Shown in pieces: positions 39,201-52,700 of a DNA stretch of 64,000 nt. Numbering within the stretch: position 1 is the first letter of the stretch; each line of letters begins with the position of its first letter. Source of the DNA: Irpex lacteus (Eukaryota > Basidiomycota > Agaricomycetes > Polyporales > Irpicaceae); assembly GCA_001986395.2 (NCBI GenBank), contig MQVO02000009.1:372001-436000 (forward strand). Direction: 5' to 3'. The notes beneath the pieces are model-generated. The model ran no database searches and was not told where the DNA came from. It saw only the letters and a program-made list of their open reading frames with translations. A program made the translations under genes and the position numbers.

Positions 39201-40568
39201 GATCTGACGATGAACAAAGAGAGGATGGGCATCCGTTCGACGACGCGCTCTCAGAGTTGCCTTCATCTGACCCCTTAGACGGCGTCGAATTCGGGGAGGA
39301 GGCTTTGGAAGACGTGGTGAACAGGCGGTTGAGCGATTCTGAGCACTCGGACGAACACCACAACAAGAGGAAGCGGTCGATTAGTGACGACGAAGAGTCG
39401 GATAATTCGCCAACTACCTCGCCGCGATTCACCCTCAGCAGAGCTCGAGGGTCCCTACTCAGGCCGAATCCGATTTCCTACGCTCGCCGCAAGTGGGCCG
39501 CTCATGAAGATGACGAGGCGATGCCTGCGCCTGTCACGGTACCGAACCGTCTTGTCATTGACGACGACGACGACGAGAGCGTTGAAGACGATCAATCCGA
39601 ACAGGAGGATAATCTTCTGCCTGTACCTGTACCTGCTGTCGCGCAGGACAGCGGATCAGATGAGGAGGGATCTGCTCAGGAGGACAGCGAAGAGTCCAGT
39701 ACCGCTTCGCCTCCGCCTGCTCGTCCCCTGGTGCCTGCCGCGCGGTTGGCTCGACTGACGTTTGGACCGTCGCCGATGAATTTAGCCAAGCGCCGCTGGG
39801 CGCCGCTGGCACAGAGTTCGCACTTGTCTGAGAGTGTTACTATTGATTCCATGGACGCCCCCGTGTTACGACCCGCCAGCCCCATCAGGAGACCCATGGG
39901 CAGGCTGAATGCCTCTAGATTCACGCTCGCTGGCACAGAACTGGACGACGGTTATCCCTTCAGTGATGCCGAGTCGGCAGAGGATTCGGACGGCTCTGTG
40001 AGCGAAGAGGTGTGTTTTAAACTTATACTACTCGTGCAGGAGTCGCTTATGATTGCTGTAGGAACCTGTCAAAGAAGAGTTGCCGCCTCCTCGGCTGCGT
40101 CCTGTCGACCCGAAGTCGAGCATACGAGACGTAGGGCGGAATCGACAGGCTTCGCCCGACGTCGTCGTTGCTGACTCCTGCACGGACGACTCTGAACAGT
40201 CAGTCGAGCGGATGCTCGGTCTGGACGGTACCTTGGTTCAAGCTCGTAGTATCTCCCCTGTGCCGACCTTCACACGTCGCAACCCCGACAGTCCTCCTGG
40301 ATGCGAGTGGAGGAAGACTGTTCTCATGCCTTCACCGAAGTCAACGTATGATCGGCCCGTTGTCAAACGTACGCTTATCACGGGCGACATTTCTGTCACT
40401 GTAATGGCTGGTGCTTCTAAGACTCTGCCAGACGTCCGTATTCCTTCCACCAGATCGGTCATGGCAGCGACAGCCAGCCATAGCCCCTCGCCCCTCATGA
40501 CGCCTCCCACCATCCACCAATACGTGCGCCCAACGTGGAATGCTCAATCTGATAGTGAATCGCTCTAA
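36275..40568 (+). CDS. SET9: Histone H4-K20 methyltransferase, Set9/Suv4-20 family
   Basis: It methylates histone H4 lysine 20 in chromatin, a mark linked to DNA-damage checkpoint signalling and silencing. The ATG at 36275 begins MAPTAASASSSSLKGQWRPT. The N-terminal region (MNMHDLSKDDDFLSHLLVEK) and HASRYFELYLPGGSIEISHT are typical of the family. The SET domain includes RFVNHDCDNNVELF (NHxC) and GIGEEVTAHYGDGYFG. A post-SET cysteine cluster (CLCATCERKKRGG) follows. A long disordered, Ser/acid-rich C-terminal half carries a CxxC zinc-ribbon-like pair (LCATCGNVLP, LECPRC) and an AT-hook-like GRPRGRPPKNK. Stop is TAA 40566-40568. Around 38931 the frame changes: a 41-bp GTAAGG...GTAG intron would reconcile it, otherwise there is a frameshift. 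Confidence 0.88.
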
Positions 40569-41009
40569 CGTCTGCTCGTTGTATTTGCTTTGCTATTCGC
40601 TACTGCTCATGATTTATTTCTCGAGGACATATCCAGAACTATTCATCGCACATGAACAAACCCACATACATTGACTGTGTTTCCATTATTCACCTTTTTG
40701 TTTCAATTTAGCCTACTTGTCTGTTAAGTCTGTATGTACGATACGTAGAGTCGGCACACGCTTTCTAATGGAATTCAACTCCAGCGCAAAACGTCGGTGA
40801 TTAAAACGTTGGCCCTGGAATTTACAGCTATAGCCGCGGACACCAATACCTTCTTCCCTTCCAGCGTGTATTGTTTTCCGATTTTTGAGTTCAAACCTCA
40901 CGCGAACCGTTCTGCATTTGTCCTTAGATGGCAAACGATTCACGATTTGCTCGAAGAGAAGCTTATTACAACAATGCGTTCTAGCGTCTGTCTGTCTGTA
41001 GTTTATCTA
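40569..41009. other. Short convergent intergenic region
   Basis: This is the 3' flank shared by SET9 and CCT6, AT-rich with no coding signal. Confidence 0.4.
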
Positions 41010-43186
41010 TTACTGGCCATCAGGTTTCAGCGAACTTCGTCCTGCGCGCAAAATCTCATCGGTGGAAAGCAGGTTCACGGCGATCACAGAACTGTATAAC
41101 AGAACAAGAGCCAAGCAGAGGGCAATGTGCATCGTCAGTGAGGAACTCATTCGTCATAGAGAGGAAGAAGACAAAGCGGACTAACCATGAATGAAGCATT
41201 TGGCGTTTCACCCGATAATTGTCCCAGATTCCTTCGACAGTCGGATCGAATGGCTCGCCGGATTGCAGATCGAGGCCAACGATGTTTCCCTCAGCTTGTT
41301 CGTCCTATAGTGGTGGAAGATGTTATCATTCATGATCCGCAGAAACACGAGGTAAAAGGGGAGGACGGGACGGTAGGAGATGGGTGTGATATGAGCTATG
41401 AGTGACTTACCTGCAATTGGACGATCGCGTCTTGTACGTCAAAACCACCGTTGGCAGCGAGAGTCTTTGGGATGATGAGAAGAGCCTCCGCGAACGCCTC
41501 AACACCCATCTTGACTCTGCCCTTGGCGCTCTTCTTTACCGGCCCAGAGAGGTGCGCTGCACACGCGACTTCGAAGGCTCCTGCACCCGGGATAAGTGCT
41601 TCATCTTCAATCGCGTTCTTTACGGCGCGAAGACCATCACGAAGAGCATCTTGCGTTCGCTGGATGGTGTGCGGGTTGGGGCCCTTGATGAGGAGAGTAA
41701 CGCTCTTGGGGTCTTTCACTTCTTCCACGAATGTGTATTTTTCTTCGCCGAGGGTGTGCTCGTAGACAAGTCCTGCCCAACCGAGGACGTCCGGTGTGAG
41801 GTCGTCGACGGAGTTCTGAGCCACACCGCCACATACGAGCTGTAATCTACGTTGTTTGGATTTATTAATTACCATGCAGTTCAAAGAAATTGCCTCAGCA
41901 TGCTTACCGCTCCATGTTACGCCTCTTCGCGCGACGCAGAGCAAGAATACCGTTCTTGGCGAGGATGTCCAAACTGAGAGGATCGATACCCTTCTGGTTG
42001 ATGATGACGAAGTTCTTCTTCTTCTCCTTCGAGTCAACGGCCTGGTCACATACAAGATTCTTGAGCTCGACGATTTTTCGGCACTTGGCATCTGTGAACT
42101 TCCGTTCCGACTCGACGAGCTTTTCTCGCTGTTCCGCTGATGAGTAGAAGAAGCTCGAGTTGACCTCACTAGGGACATTATGAGCAAAAGGCTTCGATGA
42201 TATGGACGGAACCTACGTCTTCTCATATTCCAGACTGACGTTCAACGTCAAGATGTACGCGTTCTCAACGCGCTTGGGCATGTCCGGATGTCTTGCACCA
42301 TGGTCAAGAACCAGTCCACGAATAAGTTGAGTCTCCGAAGCCGTACGATGTTGCATCTTCATGACCTCAATCATGTGCAGATCAATAGGCTCACGCCATT
42401 GATCCTTGGCAGCTAATTTCCCGTTTATTAACAGGTACGATAGTATGCAACAGCGATCATACCTTCAGGTGGTGGTGCAGGTCTTATCGTCAAGACAGCA
42501 TCGACGACGTCGGCAGCCAGTTGTTTTGCAAGCGCGGAGTGTACTTTGGTGGCAAGGGACGTATATGCGACGTTGATCAAGGTCGCACGATCCAGTTTTG
42601 CGGGCTGCTTGAACTTGTCCAAGAACTACTTTGAACGCGTCAGATTCAACCCTGATAACCTTTGAATGGGCAACACACCGCCAAAGCTTCCTTCTTCGCC
42701 AAATCAAATCCTTCACCAATAACAGTCGGGTGTACACCTTCAGAGATGTACCGATCCGCCTGTTTCAACAACTCTCCAACAAGTAGCACTACTGATGTTG
42801 TTCCGTCACCAACTTGGTCGTCTTGAGCGACGGCTGTACGGGCGATCATGGCAGCAGTCGGGTTTTGGATTTGCATCTCTGAGAGCAGGACTTTACCGTC
42901 CTTGGTCATTTTGATCTGGCCAGAGCCATCGACGAGCATCTTGAGGGTCCCCCGAGGGCCTAAATTATAGTGTCAGCGTACGTATCGCTAATATAACGCG
43001 ACTGCTGCACGCACCGAGATTGCCTTTCACGACATTTGCAAGGCCCATCGCTCCATTGGTGTTCACCTGTCCATCGTGTGTCAAGATACCCCTCTTCGTT
43101 CAAAGCAAGAGGTAGCATACCTGGAGCGCAGCTGCCCTACGCACACTCTCAGCCTTTGGATTTATGAGCTCTATACTTGAAGACAT
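41010..43186 (-). CDS. CCT6: T-complex chaperonin subunit zeta (CCT6)
   Basis: It is one of the eight subunits of the cytosolic TRiC/CCT folding chamber for actin, tubulin and other clients. The start ATG at 43184-43186 begins [20 protein letters not shown]. Group II chaperonin motifs follow: [40 protein letters not shown] (ATP-binding) and [20 protein letters not shown]. The apical and intermediate domains contain [20 protein letters not shown] and [20 protein letters not shown]. The C-terminal [20 protein letters not shown] and [11 protein letters not shown] point to zeta rather than another subunit. Stop at 41010-41012. Length is about 550 residues, with roughly eight introns. Divergent from the first Cdc1/Ted1-like gene. 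Confidence 0.93.
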
Positions 43187-43403
43187 CGTTGCAAGTGGTC
43201 CAGAGCAAAGTGAGTTTACAAGAAAGCTGAGGCGCGCAAGATCGTGCAGGACGCGCGGATGGGCGTCTATATGCCCGTAATGAACTCGAGTAAAGATTTG
43301 ATCGTGGGTAACAAACCTTCTCTAATACATGTTGTTACTTTGATGCGACGGTGTCCAATGTCCTCACAACCACCACGACCACTGCCCATGAAAGTATAGC
43401 TAG
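43187..43403. promoter_or_regulatory. Bidirectional promoter, CCT6 and Cdc1/Ted1-like gene
   Basis: The two head-to-head start codons are 217 bp apart, so both promoters lie here. No individual site is assigned. Confidence 0.45.
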
Positions 43404-45318
43404 TATGCCTAGGGTTAGCCTCGTCAATATCCTTCGTTTAATCTGGGTGGTCGCGATTCTGTGGTACGAAGTCACCGTGTTCTCGTATCAAGTCTCCAAA
43501 TGTCCCTGGCCGCAAGTCTCGGGAGCAGACGCTGTATGTTTCGTTCCCCTCATCTCTTGTAGACCTCTTACCGAGACGCACAGGTACATAGCGAACTCCA
43601 GCAACTCATGTCCTTCTCGTCGCTGACCCACAAGTACTCGATCATCGGTCCTACCCGGATAGACCACCATGGCTCATGTGGCTGAGTCAATGGATAGTCG
43701 ACTTCAATATGCGCAAGAGCTGGTGGGCGACGAAGCAACTACGTCCGGATGCTGTCGTATTCCTGGGAGACATGATGGACGGAGGCAGGTTTGCCATGTC
43801 GGATGAGGAGTGAGTTTCCCTCATGCGTACGCTACTAGCGATAAGTGACTCTAATGGTGTATACTGGATAGGTACGGAACCTATCTTCGCAGAGCGAAGA
43901 GTATCTTTGCAACAGACCCGTCCGTGCCAGAACTATTCTTACCAGGCAATCACGACGTAGGGTAAGTGAATTCCCCGTGCACCGATCCTTAACTGAGTGA
44001 AACGTAGCATAGGAGTCTCAGATGATTGGTCAGACCACGCTCGAGAGCGGTGGATCACGAATTTTGGCCCATTACAACAGCTGGTTGAGATTGCTAACCA
44101 TACGGTTGTGCTATTGGATGCTCCTGGAATTGTTGAAGATGAGCAACAGCGGAAGATATCTGGCCTGTCGCTGGATTATTGGTCGAATCATCATCCGAAT
44201 GGGCCTATTGGGTTCGCAAAACGCGCTACTGATATAGCACGTAAGTTGCTCTCGAGGATATCGAACCGTCGACGCGAGTCACTGACCTGTCTGCAGAATC
44301 CAGGAATCGACCAACGGTATTGTTAACACATATCCCGCTTTTCCGTCCACGGGGGACGCCCTGTGGTCCTCTTAGGGAACGCGGCACTATCCTTGACGGT
44401 AGTGGCTACGGCTACGAGAATACCCTCGATTCGATGACTTCATCCTGGATCCTGAACGGTATACGCCCTTCGATTATTTTCAGGTATGTACACAGTCACC
44501 TACTAGCGTAGAATGATACCTGAAGCCAGATTTCAAGTGGGGACGATCACGACTATTGTGAGGTACACCATACACTGCCTCCAAACGAGGGCGACATAAA
44601 CTCCAAAGAGTCCTTGGTAAAGGAGATATCAGTGAAGTCATTCTCAATAGCCATGGGCATACACCGACCGGGCTTCCAACTCCTCACACTCTACCCTCCC
44701 TCATCCCTTCCTACTCCTGCAGAGTCTACTCTGGCCGATGCACCCTGCTTCCTACCAAACCAACTCAACACCTATGTCTCCGTCTATGTCCCCTTAGGAG
44801 TTCTCAGCATCCTCATCCTGCTATTCTTTCACATCTATCGCACATACTCATCGTCGCAAAATTCACACTACGCCCCCTTCACGAACTCCCCTCGCAGCCC
44901 CTCCCCCGCCCAGGTCCACTCAAGCGCACTGCCCTTCCCCAATTTGACAACCAGCAACTCCTCAAACACGTTGCAAGTGCTTCGGAACTACGACGCCCCG
45001 GACGTTACGGGCGAAGCGGACTACATGCTCCCACCTCCCACTCCCGCAGCACACATAACCGGAAAGTCCAGAAGACCCAGCCACAGCCCGTATATTTTGG
45101 GCTCGAAGGTGCCTATGGTGTGGAAGTTTTCGGTGGGAGGGAGGAAGATGGTGGCGGATTTGTCTTCTGTGAGGGATTTGCTGCTGGCATGTGGAGGGTG
45201 CTGCGGAGGGGGAGGGAGGCGAGGAAGAAGCGGTGTGAGGGGTTTTCTGAGCGATGTTGTGCAGGTCGGGTGGGTCGCAGTGGGGGTGTTCTTGCTGCTC
45301 GCGGTGTGGTTCTCGTGA
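43404..45318 (+). CDS. Cdc1/Ted1-like metallophosphoesterase, copy A
   Basis: The family removes ethanolamine-phosphate from GPI anchors in the ER (Ted1/Cdc1). The first in-frame ATG at 43404 gives MPRVSLVNILRLIWVVAILW, an N-terminal membrane anchor. Catalytic motifs are complete: LLVADPQV, VVFLGDMMDGGRF, LFLPGNHDVG, LLTHIPLFRPRG and IIFSGDDHDYCE. A second membrane segment near the C-terminus (VYVPLGVLSILILLFFHIY) is followed by a Ser/Pro-rich cytosolic linker and a last hydrophobic stretch (GWVAVGVFLLLAVWF), stop at 45316-45318. All expected metal-ligand positions are kept. A paralog lies in inverted orientation at 55352-57142. Confidence 0.88.
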
Positions 45319-47475
45319 ATCGTCGGTGGTCTCGCAAAAGTCGGGTATAATATTGCTCGAAGCTATTATGATCTATTTATTCGAAGCTTACAATTGGTTT
45401 TTCATTGTGCGAGTGGTTCCCGAAGGGAGGCGTTCTTGGTAACTAGGTTCATCATCCGTTCAGCTCTTGTGATTGCTATTTCGCGAGTGGTGTGCGCAGC
45501 AGAAGCTGAGCTGACATGGGATACATATCATCCTCATTAGAACTCGGAGGTACGCCATTCTCCGTGTTTGGCGTATGGCGTAGATGACTTCCTGCGGACA
45601 GAAAGACAGAACGCGAGAAAGGGCTTCGAAAAAGTTGGCCGTGTCCATATGGCAATGTTGGCCGCCACGTATACACACTCTCGTTACGACTGAACTTTGC
45701 GGCGAGGGGACCTAGACCCTTGACGTTATGTAGAAGTTATGCCACGGCGAATATTAGGAAGGTCGAATGAGAGAACAGATAGTTGAAGTGTTAACGTTAA
45801 CAACTGTTGGCGTGCCGGTACCAATCCTACAACAGCAAAAGTCAAGCCGCGTATTCAAGCAGGCATTTACAAGTAACGGCATATCAACGCTACTGTTACT
45901 CACGCCCGCCACATGAACGAAGCAGTTTGTCAGTAAGAACAAGGGTCAATACAGTGTTCAGTCAGTACTTGCGTGTGTGGGATGCCAGCGAGCAACATAT
46001 CTGGCAGTTCTTCGTGCACCTGTTCCTCTTTACCATCCCGTTGAATGTATGGCGTTGACGGCGTTCTGTCCCGGGCATACGCTGTACCCCTGGGCGTCCA
46101 TGTCAATCTTGGGAATGACATTTGCGATCATGCTCTAGATCCTTGGATTCCTTGCTGTGTCGGATGTGTCGAAAGATGGCACTCGTGTGCCACGCTGACC
46201 CACTGGAAAGAAAGAACAAAAATGAGTATCTATGCGCGTACACTTGGCCTCGATATGATCTGCATGCTACGTACATGGACGAGATGGACTGGAACACGAG
46301 GTAAAATCGGGTGTTCAATCTATGGCAACGCGCTGCAACGCGTGCTATCGTGAATCACGGGAAGAACATGCCTTGCGAAGCGGACGCTCGTATCGGCGGG
46401 TGCGAGCACGACATCGTCAACATGATTGGGGAGTTGGACAATACCCACCGCGTTGACCGAGACTTCGGGTCGAACGTGACGGAGCCGCGACAGAACTTGT
46501 TCTGTACGTGTCCAACATGTTCTCGACTGGACTCTGTATACAGTGGCTGCGACAGCGTTCGATAAGTCCAGCGGTGCACGCAGGTCAAACGCTATTGGGG
46601 CGCCTGTTGTAGTAGGATGGGCATGAGAGGCCTGTTGCAGGTTTGTAGCTGTGTCGCCCGATTAGTTTTAACCTGGAGATCAGACGAAGGATGACGCGAA
46701 GGGCTGATGGAAGCCCGCGTATGCCTGCATGAGGCGTTCACAAGGCCGGGCATATAAGATGGACGTGCCGCACCAGCGAAGGGGGAGGATATTCGGGCTT
46801 ACCTACTCTTTGCGATACTGTGCGATAGCGACCGCGTTCCTTGGCCGGTGCTGGACTTGGTCGTGCGGAGATCTATCAGTCATCCGCAACAACTCGGGAC
46901 GTGTTTCTCTGGTGAACTCTAGGGCTCTGACACTGGAACTGGAAAGAGAAGGACAGTCTCGGGCAGGACTAATCATCGATCCCAATAAGTGGCCACGAGG
47001 AGTAACGTTTGCTCTGGTCGAGTAATCGACTGCTACGTTCGTGCATGCACGCACGTTTGTCGTGGACCCCGAAATCGCAGCAGAGGGGAAGAGTGAGCTC
47101 GACGCCGCCGTTGTTGTCGACCTCAGCACCGCCGTCGCCATCGTCGTTGTCGGCAGTGTTCCAGACATCGTTTACGATCGGACCTAGTCTTGGACGGGCA
47201 CGAGGCGATAATAATATTTTCAGCGGGCATCGCAAATCGATCTGTGAGGTTATTGAGGAGGAGCCCTCTTCGGATTTGTCCGTGAAAGCAGAGGACTTGG
47301 AAATATATAAACGTCATCATCGCCCTCGTCCTCAGCCCCAAAGGACCCAGTCCTCCCCTCAGCTCATCTCCACCACCACCACCAAACCCGTCCACATCAA
47401 CCACCCCAGGTCTGTCCCCCGCCCATCACAGCGTCCGCGATCCCTTTGCTCACTGTTCACTGCAGTCCACAAATC
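45319..47475. other. 2.2 kb intergenic, UGP1 promoter at right end
   Basis: No coding family is recognised. The right end (about 47100-47475) is pyrimidine-rich with a TATA-like box, consistent with a highly expressed downstream gene. Confidence 0.4.
47304..47311 (+). promoter_or_regulatory. TATA-like box of UGP1
   Basis: TATATAAA lies about 170 bp upstream of the UGP1 ATG. A C/T- and CCA-rich leader follows. Confidence 0.5.
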
Positions 47476-49315
<1,840 letters not shown>

Positions 49316-49730
49316 AATACCTATATCTTGACATGGACAGTAATCTTTCGGGAGTATGGAATTTGTTTTAGAGGAAGTTCGCTTTGACGGATCGTTTAGC
49401 AGGGGCGAGAAAAATCGGACCTTTGTATCTGACGTTCTCCGCATGTATCTTGTTCTTCTTGTGTCGTGTTTTAACTCGTAGTTGGGTTCTAGAGTTTATA
49501 GTACACGCCGTGAGAGTTTCTTTTGAATGAAAATCAGTAATATCCGTCATCGTGACTTGTGCGCAACATCTGGCCAATCACCGGCGAGGCCATAGAAACT
49601 CGCTCACGTGATAGACAAAATTTATTTGCGCTTGTTGTCGTGACACTAGACGGAGGCGCCCATATCTCGGGACGCGTCTGGTGCTTCTTCGTGATTCCAT
49701 AGACTCATTACGACTTGGCTTCTTGCAGCC
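49316..49730. other. Intergenic, UGP1 terminator region and HLTF-like promoter
   Basis: These 415 bp have no coding signal. The region must contain the UGP1 polyadenylation signals and the promoter of the next gene. Confidence 0.4.
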
Positions 49731-52700
49731 ATGGCCAGCATGGCCTCACATCTACTAGAGGTACATAAAGCTTCATTCTATTGTGAATTATGACGTTACT
49801 AATACCTCTTATTGTTCATAGTATAGCAAAAGTAGCAAGGCAACCTGCCAGGGTTCGCCACCCTGCAAGGGCACGCCAATAGAGCTGGGCTTATTACGGT
49901 ATGGAGCAGTAAACAAGACAAAGTTTGGCGAGACGGTTGAATGGAGGCATTGGTACGTCCATGTTTGACCAGATCAATACTTGGTCGTTGACGTTGATCG
50001 TATAATTGACCACTTGCCTCCAATGACTGGCGCGGTGATCCACGAACTGTTGTCTCTTCACTGTCACAATCAACAAAAAAACGTTGGGTATATGCGTGTT
50101 TCAGGGGATGTGTTACACCTGATATCTTGACGAGGTTGGCTATGGTCGGCGTGGAGAAACTTCCCGGCTTTGCAGCTTTGAGGTGAGCTACCGCAGTACT
50201 CAGGAGCTACCATACACATCCTCTCGTCCTAGAGCTGAAATCTGCTCGTTTTGCTTATAGGTCGGAGGACCAATCTCGTGTGCGCATCGCCGTAAGTCTG
50301 CGACGCGTCGACCCGCGGGACGTACCAGCCAGTGCGAAGGCTCCTCTGTCCGGAACTGCGTCGACGTCTTCTCAAGGCGCCTCAGGGGCTGGTCCCAGCC
50401 AGAAGAAACGCAAAGCAGCATTCGAAGCCAGCTTTGGCTCACAGGCACCTGTACCTCAGCCTGGCTCGTCGCAAACTGCGACTCAGGCTCAGGCACCTCC
50501 AGCTCAGAGGCAAACGCAAACTCAAGTCCGTCCTGCAGCGAGTACTAGTACGCAGGCCGGCAGAGGAAGCAACGCGAGTCAGGCGATTGTGGTGGAGGAC
50601 GAGGTTGAGGAGGTCGTACCTGAAGATCAGCCTATTGATGAGTTGTATTGTACGATGAGGACGAACGTTGTGGGTATCCAGTATTATAAGGGTGAGTATG
50701 TTTGTACCCGCTGAAGGTTAAAGGTGACGCTGATGATTTGTTCAGGGTTGGTAGGCGAAGGCGAAGAAGTCAGGCTTGTGCGTGAACCTCAAAACAAGTA
50801 TGATCGGTAAGCGTGCCTTCTGTTATACCGTGTTGCGAGAGGTTCTTATGTATCGTACAGGAATGCTATCAAGATCGAGAACATCAGCAGGACGCAAGTT
50901 GGGCATATACCCAAGCAGATCGCTGCTAAACTTGCACCTCTTATGGACCGCCGAGAGGTGACTGTGGAGGGCGTCATGCTAGAGAGCAACAGTACGTAAA
51001 TCCGCCCTGTGGTCAACTGAGCTGACGATTGATTGACTTCTTCATAGTTACTGGGTTCCAATATTCGCTTGCCATGTAAGAAGCATTCAACCTGATGCCC
51101 CAACGAAGAGTCAGCTAATCGAAAGTATAGGAACATCAAGATCTTCGGACCCGCAGACAAACGAGCCATCCTAGAGCCCAAGCTCATCTGGGCAACTCCT
51201 GGTCAACGTGGGTTCGCACCTATGAGAGCAGCCGCAGCTTCGAATGCAATAGCCCGTCAGCAAATAGCTGCTCCTGCGTCTCAGGCCGGTCGAGGTGGTG
51301 CCGGAGGTGCATCGTCCTACTCACAAGGCCCTGCATACTCCCAAGGCGCCGGCAACGCATACGCCCCTGCATACTCCCAAGGTCCTCCGCCTCCCCAACA
51401 GAACGGCTATGCATACAGCTTCTCTCAATTCCAAGCTGGTCCTTCAACATTCAATGTCAGCCAGCGTTCAGCGGTGCCGAAGTTAACCGCCGCACAGCAA
51501 GAAGCCCAGCGCAAGCAAGCAGAAGCACTGGCCAAAGCACACGAGCTCCGACAGATCTTGGATAACTTGGAGAAGGTCGATAACGAGGGAAGGAGGACGT
51601 CGTTGTTGGATACGCTGTGCTCTGTTGAGGATGCGTTGGATTTGCCGGAGCATCCGTCGCCTCCTGGGAAGGATGGGGATTTGAAGGTTGATCTGTTGAA
51701 GCATCAGGTATGGTGGACTGTTTTTGTTTGTCGAGCGGGAGGGAGAATGCTGAATGTATTTGGGGTGGTAGAAACAAGCTTTGCAGTGGGCGATTGAGCG
51801 CGAGTACCCGACGCTGCCTACGAGTGAGAAGGATAAGCCGGTGCAGTTCTGGCAGCTGAGGAAGACTGGAGGGAAGGTGTGTCTGGAGATGTTCCTGCCT
51901 AAACATCAGTATGCTAACGTACCCGTGGTCACCAGAGTTTCTACTTCAATCGTGAGTGCAGCTGATACACCTCGAGAAGTTGTAGGTATCATCGCTGACG
52001 TCGACCTGTAGTTGCTACGAAGACACCACAATCGAACCCCCCGGCACTCGGTAGGGGTGCGCTCTGCGCGGACAGCATGGGTCTGGTACGTTATTGCGCT
52101 CATATACAGCCGACATGCATTTACCCTAGACTACCGTGTAGGGTAAAACGTTGACTATGTTGGCTCTGATCCTGGCTACGAAGGATGACGTGCCCACAGA
52201 TCACTCCAAATCTAACCTCGTCGGTGAGTAACGTCTTCCTACTCTACTCCTGCTTCGCGCCCAATTCACGTACGTATGAAGTCGTACCTCTGTCCGTCCT
52301 GTCTAACTGGGAGAAACAAATCCAAGACCACGTCAAACCCGGCGCCTTGACCTACTGCGTGTACTACGGAACAGGCCGTAACATGTCAGCTGAGGAACTG
52401 CAGAAGTATGACGTCGTTATCACGACGTACCAGTCTGTTACCAGGGAACATGAAAATGCCGGTGGGGCGGCTGTTGTTGGTGCTGGTAATAAGAAGCGCA
52501 AGACGAGTGATAGGGCGTTGTTTGAGGTTAGGTGGAAGGTGAGTGTATGGTGTGGTGCGATGTGGTTGGTGGAAATGCTCAGTGTGTTGTGCTGCAGCGT
52601 ATTATACTTGATGAAGGTCATAGCATTCGGAACCCGAAGACTAAGATGGCGAAGGCGTGCTACGCACTCACTGCACAGCGACGGTGGGTCTTGACAGGGA

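Noticed and set aside
43351..43403. N-terminal extension of Cdc1/Ted1 copy A
   Set aside because: The extended frame would start with GTG. The first in-frame ATG at 43404 directly precedes the membrane anchor. The same applies to a TTG start for copy B, where the ATG at 57142 was used.
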